This document shows, piece by piece, positions 37,653 to 45,887 of a stretch of DNA of 64,000 nucleotides. The number at the start of each line of letters is the position of its first letter. Positions within the stretch are counted from its first letter, which is position 1. The notes below the pieces were generated by a model. It ran no database searches, was not told the origin of the DNA, and was given only the letters and a program-made list of their open reading frames with translations. The DNA lies in assembly GCA_937991535.1 (NCBI GenBank), contig CALKHN010000112.1:62001-126000 (forward strand). The letters run 5' to 3'. This DNA is from an uncultured Sphingobacteriales bacterium (GTDB lineage Bacteria; Bacteroidota; Bacteroidia; Chitinophagales; Chitinophagaceae). A program made the position numbers and the translations under genes.

Positions 37653-38888
37653 ATGAATAACAAGCGTCATACTTTTTTTGAAGAACTCCGCAACGATATT
37701 ACCAGTGGTGTGGCCTATAAAAACCTGTTGCTCAAAAAACAGATCCTGGCTTTTTTTGTTGGCCACGGCAATACAACCATTACCGACCTGAGCCGCGAAT
37801 TGAACATCAGCGTACCAAAAGTAACGGAACTGATAGGTGAACTGATCGAAGACGGACTGGTAAAGGATTATGGGAAAACAGAGGTGGGCGTAGGCAGGCG
37901 GCCCAACCTGTATGGGCTGGAGCCCGATTCAATATTTTGTGTGGGGGTTGACATCAAACGGTATCATGTAAATATCGGCTTATCTGATTTTAAAAATAAC
38001 CTGCTCAAAAAAGAAGAGAAAATACCGTATAAGCTTGAGAATACACTGGAAGCCCTGAATGAGCTCTGCGCCCTGATAGAAAATTTCATTCGGAAATGCA
38101 CGCAGCCTAAAAACAGGATCCTCGGTATTGGCATCAACCTTTCGGGGCGTATTAATTTCCGCACAGGATACAGTTATAGTTATTTCAATTTTCATGAAGA
38201 CCCTTTAAGCCGTATCATTGAAAACAGGATTGGCATCAACACCCTTATTGAAAATGATTCGAGAGCTGTTGCTTATGGCGAATTCAATAGCGGCATTATT
38301 ACTTCGGAAAAGAATGCGTTGTATATATACCTGGAGCATGGAATAGGCATGGGCATTATGATCAATGGACAGATTTACTATGGTAAATCCGGCTTTGCGG
38401 GCGATGTAGGCCACATACCCGTATTTAACAATGAGATCCTTTGCCACTGTGGTAAAAAAGGATGTTTGGAAACAGAGGCATCGGGCTATGCGCTTACCCG
38501 GATGTTCATTCAACGATTGCAACAGGGAGCCAGCAGCATCATTGCCAGGAAGTTTAAAAATTTTGAGGATATACAACTGGAAGACATCCTGGATGCGGCT
38601 GCAATGGAAGATACCCTGGCCATTGAGCTCATTGCTGAAATTGGGGAAAAACTCGGCAGAGGGTTGGCCATTCTTATTAATCTTTTTAACCCGGAACTGG
38701 TAATACTGGGAGGTATCCTGGCTTCGACACGGGATTATATAAAACTGCCAATCCGCAGTGCGATCAATAAATATTCGCTCACCCTGGTAAACAATGATAC
38801 CCAATTAAAAATGTCGCTGCTGGGCGAACAGGCGGGCATTATCGGCGCCTGCCTGATGGCCAGAGACAGGCTGCTCGCGCTGATCTGA
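37653..38888 (+). CDS. ROK-family transcriptional regulator
   Basis: The protein has 411 residues from ATG 37653 (MNNKRHTFFEEL); an upstream ATG in frame adds 13 codons with no support. Residues about 25-75 form a winged helix (TTITDLSRELNISVPKVTELIGELIEDGLVKDYG). The rest is a ROK kinase fold with IYLEHGIGMGIMINGQIYYG, the zinc-binding H-x-C-x-C-G-x-x-G-C-like segment CHCGKKGCLETEASG near 264, and GRGLAILINLFNPELVILGG. NagC/Mlc-type relatives are repressors that respond to a sugar. It is divergent from susC and is the most likely controller of the locus. Confidence 0.9.
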   Translation: MNNKRHTFFEELRNDITSGVAYKNLLLKKQILAFFVGHGNTTITDLSRELNISVPKVTELIGELIEDGLVKDYGKTEVGVGRRPNLYGLEPDSIFCVGVDIKRYHVNIGLSDFKNNLLKKEEKIPYKLENTLEALNELCALIENFIRKCTQPKNRILGIGINLSGRINFRTGYSYSYFNFHEDPLSRIIENRIGINTLIENDSRAVAYGEFNSGIITSEKNALYIYLEHGIGMGIMINGQIYYGKSGFAGDVGHIPVFNNEILCHCGKKGCLETEASGYALTRMFIQRLQQGASSIIARKFKNFEDIQLEDILDAAAMEDTLAIELIAEIGEKLGRGLAILINLFNPELVILGGILASTRDYIKLPIRSAINKYSLTLVNNDTQLKMSLLGEQAGIIGACLMARDRLLALI

Positions 38889-38976
38889 TACGCCTGGTAT
38901 AATTCAAGCTGAACAATTTTTTTTAAATGAAATACCCGTTATTTTTTATTCTCCTGTTTTGAAGAGGAAGGTTGAG

Positions 38977-39441
38977 CTAAACCATCCTGAAATATGGCCG
39001 GCTGGTAAAGGGAGAAAATGCCCAGGGAACAGATGTCAGAATAATTAAAAACCCGATAGTAAACCAAATTGCCATTGCCCTGAATTTTTGATCGTCTGTG
39101 GGCCTGCGTTTCGCTTTCGCTGAACCAATGGTGATCATAATGGTTGCGGCTATCATCATTATGCTGTGTTCCATTCCAAAAAACCGCAGGTCTCTTTGAT
39201 GAACCGCAGTTTTAAAATTATGAAGAAAATAGTTGGAAATAGGGCTGATGAAGTAAAGCCAGAGCCCAAGAACGAGTTGGAGGTATACAATGGTTGCGGT
39301 ACAGTATATTACCAAATTGTCAAAGCCGGAAAACTTCTTTTTTGAAAGCCAACCTCTGTAAGCACAGAAAATGGCAACAAGTAAACTTATCAATACAAGC
39401 CAGCGAACCAAAGAATGTAGTGCTAATACTGTGGAATACAT
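38977..39441 (-). CDS. Small membrane protein (cytochrome-b-like, unknown function)
   Basis: This 154-residue protein has four predicted membrane helices (about 8-28, 40-62, 92-110, 124-145) and polar ends. It has His residues near helix ends (ALHSLVRW, GMEHSIMM), which may bind haem in a four-helix bundle. Proteins of this type are often labelled cytochrome B in Bacteroidota, but that is weakly supported. It lies between the ROK regulator and the fucosidase and is read toward the ROK gene. Confidence 0.75.
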   Translation of the reverse strand: MYSTVLALHSLVRWLVLISLLVAIFCAYRGWLSKKKFSGFDNLVIYCTATIVYLQLVLGLWLYFISPISNYFLHNFKTAVHQRDLRFFGMEHSIMMIAATIMITIGSAKAKRRPTDDQKFRAMAIWFTIGFLIILTSVPWAFSPFTSRPYFRMV

Positions 39442-39657
39442 TGTATGTGTGGTGATTTTTTGTAAAAGTACTCATCCTGCAGCCCCTGCTTTTTTCATCC
39501 TCGTGCATTTTATTTTTCAAAGGGTGGTTAAGCCGGCCTTTTTTGGAAGAGCAGGGTATCTCATTTACTATACGTTTAAAAAAATTAGCCGAACCAGGCT
39601 CTCTTATATATGCTCTTGCAGATATGTATTTCCTTATCCCCACATTTTAAGCTATGC

Positions 39658-41247
39658 TCAGGCTACTTCTATTTTAAAGCCATAAGCAAGGCTTGCAGCT
39701 CCGGTAAATTTGTCTTTCCATCCGGAAGGAATAGAAACAATTAACCCCTTTGCGCTGTCATATTTCCATTTCAATGTTTCACTGAATCCCAGAAAGCTGA
39801 TGGCAGCGCCTTTGGGCGGGCGTACTGTTGTAAGCGTTAACTGCTCACCGGGCCATTTATAGGAAAAAGCGTATACAACACGATTGTCTTTAGAACGGGT
39901 AAAGCGAATATCATCGCCTTCTTTCCATTGGTCTGCTCCTCTTGCCCTGGTGGCATAAATGCCGCTGCCATTTTGCTTTAGCCATTTGCCGGTTTCTTTC
40001 AACTGCGCTATAGCCGCAGGATGAAACTGTCCATTGCCATCAGGTCCAATACCCACCATGAAATTTCCTCCTTTTGCAACCGCATCCACTAAATTTTTTA
40101 CGATCCACGCTGCTCCCTTGTATTTTTGTTCATCCGCCTCATAAGAGAAAGTTCCCCCCAACGGGTAAATGACAAACCACGGTGTATCGGAGTTTTCTTT
40201 GCTTCCGGGAACAAATCCTTCAGGCGTATAATAATCGCCATAATTTCCAATTCCCCGCGCCCGGAACATTGTTCCCGGAGAAACTTTCCTGAGATGGTGC
40301 ATGGTATCCCTCAATACAGGCCAAACTTCAGGTCCAAGCCATTGGTCAAGACAAACCATATCTATATGACCATATCTGGTAAGCAATTCTTCAAGCTGCA
40401 TGCGGTGCCTGGCCATCATACGGGTTATTTCTTCCTTCGAGGGATTGGGTTTTATTACCAATCCCGCTTTGGCAAAATACTTTTGAGGGTCTTCAATTTC
40501 CGGGGTTTTGTTTTTGCCTACTACTGCAATAGTAGCCGAATCGGGCACCTGCAACGGGTGAAAATTATAGGGGCGGAAATCACTGTCGTACCAGTCGGGG
40601 TGCGAAAAATACAGGTCAACCTTCATACTTTTGCGATGGGCCGCGATAGTGAGTTCTTTTACAATATCTCTTTTAAAAGGTGTGTCCATTATGCTGTAAG
40701 CAAGATCGCAATCTTCTATTGCCGGTCCGCCCGGAGCAAGCCAGTTCACCCTTTTCTTTACCCTTGCACTGGTATCAAACATGGAAAACCCGTCGTGATG
40801 CTTGGAGGTGAAGGCAAACATCTTTGCGCCGCTCTCCGCAAAAAAGTCAACCCATTCGCCGGCATCAAATCCACCGGGATACCATGATTTATACAATTCC
40901 TGGTAAGTCTGTTTTTCTTCAGGCAGCATCTGAAGATAAGGCCAGGATTCACCGCGAAGGCGCAACAGGGAATATATTCCCCAGTGCAGACGGATACCAA
41001 ATTTGATATCCTGGAAATCTTCATAAGCGCTGTCGGGCGCCCAGCTATAGGTACCAACGGGAATATCCTCTACATAACCACATGTGCGCTGGTAATGACC
41101 ATCGTTTGGCGGAAGCCGGTGAGAATAGGTGTTTACATATTTTGTTTGAGCACTTTTCCCGGCCGGCGCCAGGGCTTCCAGGTTTCCGGCAAGGAGTAAC
41201 CCTGATGTAAGCCCGTAACCATTAGCTATAAATTTACGCCTGTTCAT
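39658..41247 (-). CDS. Alpha-L-fucosidase (glycoside hydrolase family 29)
   Basis: The 529-residue enzyme releases L-fucose from glycans. The N terminus is a twin-arginine-like signal (MNRRKFIANGYGLTSG followed by a hydrophobic stretch). GH29 blocks are FGIRLHWGIYSLLRLRGESW near 85, MFAFTSKHHDGFSMFDT near 140, and DMVCLDQWLG near 298 carrying the likely nucleophile Asp, then a C-terminal beta-sandwich. It lies 1.7 kb beyond the ROK regulator. A fucosylated host- or algal-type glycan as target fits the nearby sulfatase and the sugar permease. Confidence 0.92.
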   Translation of the reverse strand: MNRRKFIANGYGLTSGLLLAGNLEALAPAGKSAQTKYVNTYSHRLPPNDGHYQRTCGYVEDIPVGTYSWAPDSAYEDFQDIKFGIRLHWGIYSLLRLRGESWPYLQMLPEEKQTYQELYKSWYPGGFDAGEWVDFFAESGAKMFAFTSKHHDGFSMFDTSARVKKRVNWLAPGGPAIEDCDLAYSIMDTPFKRDIVKELTIAAHRKSMKVDLYFSHPDWYDSDFRPYNFHPLQVPDSATIAVVGKNKTPEIEDPQKYFAKAGLVIKPNPSKEEITRMMARHRMQLEELLTRYGHIDMVCLDQWLGPEVWPVLRDTMHHLRKVSPGTMFRARGIGNYGDYYTPEGFVPGSKENSDTPWFVIYPLGGTFSYEADEQKYKGAAWIVKNLVDAVAKGGNFMVGIGPDGNGQFHPAAIAQLKETGKWLKQNGSGIYATRARGADQWKEGDDIRFTRSKDNRVVYAFSYKWPGEQLTLTTVRPPKGAAISFLGFSETLKWKYDSAKGLIVSIPSGWKDKFTGAASLAYGFKIEVA

Positions 41248-41550
41248 TGCTGTTATTATTGATGCGTAATAAAAATGATATTTTTATATATGACCTGTAT
41301 AACATTGCAAGAAATTCATTTTCTCCAGGCTTTCACTACTGGATATTAACATATATGCGGGAGAGTTTATCTCCAAACACAAATAATTGCAGAAATTTGC
41401 TTGTTATAACTTCTAATTAGTGAGGAATCGGAGTTTAATAAATTTTAAATCATTTCCCTATTTCTTCTCCTTTACAGCGCGTCTTTGTGTCTTGTGGATT
41501 AACGTCGCAACAAAAAGATTACGATAATTATTGTCAAACAGTGTAGACAT
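41248..41550. other. Gene-free spacer between fucosidase and chromate cluster
   Basis: These 303 bases are A/T rich with no coding frame. They separate divergent genes and must contain both promoters. No perfect consensus box is found. Confidence 0.4.
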
Positions 41551-42387
41551 ATGAAATGGATAACAAGAGAGCGACCAAAGATTGATAGACTTGCCTGCCC
41601 CTGGCTGATTAAACGGTTTGTGGATAGAGAGGCCGTTTTCATATATGTTCCGGTTGACCAGGTTTTCCCGCTTGCTGAGATAGAGGATGCTATTCCATTT
41701 GATATTGCAGGAGTGGAATATACACATTACGACGATCAATGCACATTTGATTACATTATTAGAAAACACAAAATAGAAGATGCAGGCGTATTGGTTATGG
41801 CGCCAATCGTGCGTGGCGCAGATACAGATCGTCATGATCTGGCCAGTCAGGCATCCGGATTGTGGGCCATTTCTGCCGGGTTGGCTTATAACGAAACAGA
41901 TGACCAGGCGTTGCTTGAAAAAGGAATGATGCTATATGATGTGCTTCATAGCTGGGCCAAACACCTTCAGCATATTAAGCATACTCAACAGCCTTCCGAG
42001 CACCAGTTGATTGAAATTCTGAGACGTTTTGTTCAACAGGAAAAGGATCAGCAGAAGATTCCGGATTGGGTAAAAGGATTGAAGGAGATTATCCAGGATC
42101 AAATAGACACGAACCTGAATCTCAAGCAGCTTTCAGAGGAACTTGACATAAATCCATCTTACCTGTCAAGAGTTTTTAGCAGGTATTTTGAAAACCGGTC
42201 ATTTGGCGAATACGTCCGCAAACAAAGAATAGACAAAGCCATAGAGCTGATGCAAACACCGTCTTATACACTAACTGAAATCGCTTACCTGACCGGCTTC
42301 TCAGACCATAGCCATTTTGCACGCATTTTTAAGAACGAAACCGGTCAAAATCCCTCCAGTTACCGAAAGAAAACAGTGAAAAAGTAA
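41551..42387 (+). CDS. ChrB-AraC fusion regulator of chromate resistance
   Basis: The protein has 278 residues. Residues 1-135 are the ChrB C-terminal (chromate-sensing) domain, with KWITRERPKIDRLACPWLIK, then FDIAGVEYTHYDDQCTFDYII and PIVRGADTDRHDL. Residues about 165-275 are an AraC helix-turn-helix (NLNLKQLSEELDINPSYLSRV, then LTEIAYLTGFSDHSHFARIFKNETG). Standard ChrB is not fused to AraC, so this looks like a one-component chromate- or stress-sensing regulator. A second, AraC-less ChrB lies 79 bases downstream, followed by ChrA. Confidence 0.88.
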   Translation: MKWITRERPKIDRLACPWLIKRFVDREAVFIYVPVDQVFPLAEIEDAIPFDIAGVEYTHYDDQCTFDYIIRKHKIEDAGVLVMAPIVRGADTDRHDLASQASGLWAISAGLAYNETDDQALLEKGMMLYDVLHSWAKHLQHIKHTQQPSEHQLIEILRRFVQQEKDQQKIPDWVKGLKEIIQDQIDTNLNLKQLSEELDINPSYLSRVFSRYFENRSFGEYVRKQRIDKAIELMQTPSYTLTEIAYLTGFSDHSHFARIFKNETGQNPSSYRKKTVKK

Positions 42388-42466
42388 ATTATGTACCAGC
42401 CAGGTCATTCCCGTTCTATGTTTTGGAATGGCTATCTGATAATATTGTGCCCAAATATTATTGGGA

Positions 42467-42919
42467 ATGAAATGGATCACACGAGAGCGCCCCAAAATTG
42501 ACCGCATAGCCTGCCCGTGGCTAATTAAGCAGTTTGTGGACAAAGATGCTGAATTCATCTACGTTCCAAAGGAACTGGCATTTGCAAAAGCAGCAGAACT
42601 GAATGCCATTCCATACGACATCCCCGGAGCGGAATATACGCACGAAGGAGAATATTGCACATTTGATTACATTGTTAAAAAACATCGGTTATCAGATCCT
42701 CCCATTCTACAAATTGCAACCATTGTCCGGGGAGCTGATACTGACCGTTTTGACCTGGCACCACAGGCTGCAGGTCTTTGGGCAATTTCTGCAGGGCTAT
42801 CTCACAACTATTCAAATGACCAGGAAATGCTGGAAATAGGCATAAGGCTTTACGATGCATTGTATAGCTGGGCAAAATATGTACAAAATGAAAAACACAA
42901 TTGGAAGCCCGGAAATTAA
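42467..42919 (+). CDS. chrB: Stand-alone ChrB-domain protein
   Basis: This is 150 residues of ChrB C-terminal domain from ATG 42467 (MKWITRERPKIDRIACPWL). It is clearly homologous over its length to the N-terminal half of the upstream fusion (same CTFDYI, IVRGADTDR, GLWAISAGL blocks), so the pair is a tandem duplication. It keeps the conserved Cys residues (ACPWL, EYCTFDYI). It may reduce or bind chromate or act as a partner of the fusion regulator. It overlaps chrA by 32 bases. Confidence 0.87.
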   Translation: MKWITRERPKIDRIACPWLIKQFVDKDAEFIYVPKELAFAKAAELNAIPYDIPGAEYTHEGEYCTFDYIVKKHRLSDPPILQIATIVRGADTDRFDLAPQAAGLWAISAGLSHNYSNDQEMLEIGIRLYDALYSWAKYVQNEKHNWKPGN

Positions 42920-44087
42920 AAGCACGCTACCAAGCGATGAAAGCACGGCTCCCGGATATGCATTATCTCAGCTTGTTTTGTATTTTCTTAAGGTAGGGGC
43001 AATTGGTTTTGGTGGCCCGGCTGCGTTGGTGGGCTACATGCGGCGCGACCTGGTAGAGCAACGTCAATGGATATCAGCAGCGGATTACAATGAGGGTATG
43101 GCATTAGCGCAACTCGCACCGGGGCCTTTAGCCGCCCAGCTTGGCATTTATATGGGATATGTGCATTATCGCATATTAGGAGCCACACTCGCCGGTCTGG
43201 CTTTTGTATTGCCTTCTTTCCTGATGGTAGTTGCCTTGGGATTTTTTTATGTTCAATCCGGAGGCTTGCCCTGGATGCAGGCCGTTTTTTATGGGATTGG
43301 CGCTGCTGTTATCGGGATTATTGCTATGAGCAGTTACAAACTGGTCACTAAAACAATTAAAAAAAACTGGTTACTGTGGGGCATTTTTACAGTGTCTGCA
43401 ACAGTAACCTTTATCCGGGAGGAAGAAAACCTTTGGTTAATACTGGCCGCTGGTATAATTGTGTGGTTGGTAAAAGCGCCCCCTAAATCTTTCAAACTTG
43501 CCAGTAATGCAATCAGCCCGTTAATTTTATTACAAATCACAGGCTCGATCAGCACTAACAGCAAGCTCACTACTATGGGGTGGTTTTTCCTGAAAGCCGG
43601 GACTTTTGTATTTGGCAGTGGGCTTGCCATTGTTCCGTTCTTATACGGTGGTGTGGTAAAAGAGTACCAATGGCTGAATGAGCGTCAGTTTATGGATGCC
43701 GTAGCTGTTGCCATGATTACGCCCGGCCCCGTGGTGATTACAGTGGGTTTTATCGGATTCCTCACCGCTGGCTTTAAAGGGGCTTGTGTGGCTGCGCTGG
43801 CTACATTTTTACCGTGCTATTTATTCACTATCCTGCCAGCACCCTATTTTAAAAAGTACGGAAAACTCCCAGCCATCAAAGCTTTTGTAGACGGGGTTAC
43901 GGCGGCGGCAATTGGAGCCATTGCCGGAGCGGTAATCGTGCTTGCCAAAAGACAACTCACCGACATTACTACGGTTATGATTGCTGCAATTACAATTTTA
44001 TTATTGGCCCGGTTTAAAAGGCTACCGGAACCGGTAATTATACTGGCGGCGGCAGTGGCAGGTCTATTGATTAAAAATGAGTTATAA
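42888..44087 (+). CDS. chrA: Chromate efflux transporter ChrA (CHR family)
   Basis: This 399-residue inner-membrane protein exports chromate. The start at ATG 42888 (MKNTIGSPEIK) is preferred; the longer frame adds 11 codons inside chrB. Two repeated CHR halves are visible: FLKVGAIGFGGPAALVGYM near 35 and FLKAGTFVFGSGLAIVPFL near 240, each followed by APGPLAAQ- or TPGPVVIT-type loops (AQLAPGPLAAQLG; MITPGPVVITVGF). About ten to twelve helices are predicted. It is translationally coupled with chrB. Confidence 0.93.
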   Translation: MKNTIGSPEIKSTLPSDESTAPGYALSQLVLYFLKVGAIGFGGPAALVGYMRRDLVEQRQWISAADYNEGMALAQLAPGPLAAQLGIYMGYVHYRILGATLAGLAFVLPSFLMVVALGFFYVQSGGLPWMQAVFYGIGAAVIGIIAMSSYKLVTKTIKKNWLLWGIFTVSATVTFIREEENLWLILAAGIIVWLVKAPPKSFKLASNAISPLILLQITGSISTNSKLTTMGWFFLKAGTFVFGSGLAIVPFLYGGVVKEYQWLNERQFMDAVAVAMITPGPVVITVGFIGFLTAGFKGACVAALATFLPCYLFTILPAPYFKKYGKLPAIKAFVDGVTAAAIGAIAGAVIVLAKRQLTDITTVMIAAITILLLARFKRLPEPVIILAAAVAGLLIKNEL

Positions 44088-44218
44088 AATGAAATGACAA
44101 GCCCGAAGCGACAATATAGCCCGGCCTGCTGTAAAGTATTTTGGATAACTTTATAGACGATACAACTGAGGTGTTGAACCCGGATACTGATGATTGAATG
44201 ATCAGGCCTATTTAAAGC

Positions 44219-44240
44219 TGATACGCATGTGAGCGTATCA
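44219..44240. promoter_or_regulatory. Perfect hairpin upstream of the DUF1259 gene
   Basis: TGATACGC (44219-44226) pairs with GCGTATCA (44233-44240) around ATGTGA. It lies 27 bases before the DUF1259 ATG, with no T-run, so an operator or mRNA control element is more likely than a terminator. Confidence 0.45.
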
Positions 44241-44267
44241 TTTGCTAAATAATAAAACCATCGAATT

Positions 44268-45230
44268 ATGAAACGTTCTTTTGATCAATTCATGCTTGCA
44301 GCACTGGTGATTACCATTATTGTTACCGGTTGTAATAGCCTGGCGCAGCCCAATAACAGGAAAAATCCTGCTGCGGCAGCACAGGTAGTTCGCTGCGCCC
44401 CAGGCGGAAAACTGGACATTGCCAAAATAGGATCTATTACAGGAATGAAAGGCGTTGAAAAGAATGGTGAGTATAAAATTACCGTACCCCAAAACGACCT
44501 TAAAGTAGTAGTGGATGGTTTTAAAATCATCCCACAGATGGGATTGGGCAGTTGGGCGGCGTTTACACCCTGTGGCGACAGCGCTATGGTAATGGGTGAT
44601 ATTATTCTCAGCGAAACAGACGTAAAACCCGTACAACAGGAAGTGATCCGGCAAGGCTTTTCTATTACAGCCATCCATAATCACTTTGTACGCAATCATC
44701 CCAATGTGCTGTATATGCACCTCGATCGTACGGCAGATATTACCACCCTTTCAAAAGGAATAAAAGCCATTTTTGGAAAGGTTGCGGAAGTGCGTGGAGC
44801 GGACCCCAAATCCGCAAAAGCGGACAGTGTGGTTAATAAATTGAATATCGCAGAACTGGATGCTATTATCGGTTATAAAGGTGAAATGAGCAAAGGCGTT
44901 TATAAGTATACTATTAGTCGACCTGATATTCAATTAACGGAACATGGTATTCCCGTGAGCAGCTTTATGGGTTTCAATACCTGGGCTGCCTGGCAAGGCA
45001 CACCGGAACAAGCCGCCGTTGCCGGAGATTTTACTATGTTGGAAAATGAAGTGGCTCCCGTAATTAAAGCCTTAGTCGAAAATGGTATTGAAGTAGTAGC
45101 CGTACACAATCACATGGTACATGAAACACCCAAGGTTTTCTTTTTGCACTATTGGGGAACGGGCAATGCGCTTCAGTTGGCAAAAGGGCTAAAGACTGCC
45201 TTGAACTGTACAAGTAAAAATGGCAAATAG
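44268..45230 (+). CDS. DUF1259 (LppY/LpqO-like) lipoprotein, two tandem domains
   Basis: The protein has 320 residues with a lipoprotein signal (TIIVTGCNSL; Cys near 22). Two similar halves follow: GKLDIAKIGSITGMKGVEKNGEYKITVPQNDL with AIHNHFVRNHPNVLYMHL, and AELDAIIGYKGEMSKGVYKYTISRPDI with AVHNHMVHETPKVFFLHY. The repeated H-N-H motif is the family hallmark and may bind metal. Function is unknown; the family often sits near chromate-resistance genes, as here, 180 bases after chrA. Confidence 0.87.
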   Translation: MKRSFDQFMLAALVITIIVTGCNSLAQPNNRKNPAAAAQVVRCAPGGKLDIAKIGSITGMKGVEKNGEYKITVPQNDLKVVVDGFKIIPQMGLGSWAAFTPCGDSAMVMGDIILSETDVKPVQQEVIRQGFSITAIHNHFVRNHPNVLYMHLDRTADITTLSKGIKAIFGKVAEVRGADPKSAKADSVVNKLNIAELDAIIGYKGEMSKGVYKYTISRPDIQLTEHGIPVSSFMGFNTWAAWQGTPEQAAVAGDFTMLENEVAPVIKALVENGIEVVAVHNHMVHETPKVFFLHYWGTGNALQLAKGLKTALNCTSKNGK

Positions 45231-45321
45231 ACGAACCGCAAAAGTGATGTTTTTCGAAGATGACCGAAATTGAGATGAAAACGAAGATATTGTTAGTTAG
45301 TGACCTACTTTTACAATTGCC

Positions 45322-45558
45322 ATGCCTTTATACAAATTCACCATAAAACTTAGAGACCAATTAAAGCCTATTACCGGCATACGGGAGATTACCACTCATG
45401 ATATTGATGCCGTTTACCGAAACTATAAGCTAAAAGCCGAAGTAAAGTATAGTGAATACCGGGTGCAGCCTTTTGATTTGGTAATGATCAGTAAATTATC
45501 AGAGGACGGGAAAGCTTATCTATCTCAAAAGAAAAGACCGCCAGAAGAAGGATTGTAA
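45322..45558 (+). CDS. Small hypothetical protein, 78 residues
   Basis: From ATG 45322 the frame reads MPLYKFTIKLRDQLKPITGI and ends KKRPPEEGL. It is a charged, probably soluble protein without signal peptide or recognised domain. It lies on the strand of the chromate cluster, 91 bases after the DUF1259 gene. Even composition and a clean start make it plausible, but no family supports it. Confidence 0.5.
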   Translation: MPLYKFTIKLRDQLKPITGIREITTHDIDAVYRNYKLKAEVKYSEYRVQPFDLVMISKLSEDGKAYLSQKKRPPEEGL

Positions 45559-45711
45559 TACCTAACCAGGATCAGAGGGTAAGCCTATTTGACCTTAGCG
45601 TTTGTTAACAACATGGATGCTTGCATCAGCTCCTTTGCAGGTAGCAAAAAGCTTTTAGACAGTCCAATTTTGGGCAATCCTTCAATTGGTAAAAATGCTA
45701 CATAAATGAAC

Positions 45712-45744
45712 AAAAAATCCGCAAACACAATGTGAGTGCGGATT
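45712..45744 (-). terminator. Terminator of tRNA-Pro
   Basis: On the minus strand TGCGGATT pairs with AATCCGCA: arms AATCCGCA (45716-45723) and TGCGGATT (45737-45744). Read on the minus strand the stem is followed by TTTTG. It lies directly downstream of the tRNA. Confidence 0.75.
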
Positions 45745-45759
45745 CTGTTGTTTTATAAG

Positions 45760-45833
45760 TCGGGATGACAGGATTCGAACCTGCGACCCCGTCGTCCCGA
45801 ACGACGTACGCTACCGGGCTGCGCTACATCCCG
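45760..45833 (-). tRNA. tRNA-Pro (anticodon CGG)
   Basis: The cloverleaf reads on the minus strand. Acceptor CGGGATG (45827-45833) pairs with CATCCCG (45761-45767). The anticodon stem is CGTCG/CGACG around loop TTCGGGA, with anticodon CGG at 45797-45799. The T arm has GTTCGAATC. The CCA end is not encoded. A/T-rich flanks and a matching promoter support it. Confidence 0.95.
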
Positions 45834-45851
45834 AATGATTTTCCGGCGCTG

Positions 45852-45883
45852 CAAAAATATTATGAAAATGCTGTACCTGCAAA
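45852..45883 (-). promoter_or_regulatory. Promoter of tRNA-Pro
   Basis: On the minus strand TTTG (45880-45883), 20 bases and TATTTTTG (45852-45859) match the Bacteroidota -33/-7 consensus. The tRNA begins 18 bases further on. Confidence 0.75.
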
Positions 45884-45887
45884 TTCA

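Noticed and set aside
38977..39441. True cytochrome b
   Set aside because: Only a few His residues are seen and no defined haem motif; kept as an unknown small membrane protein.
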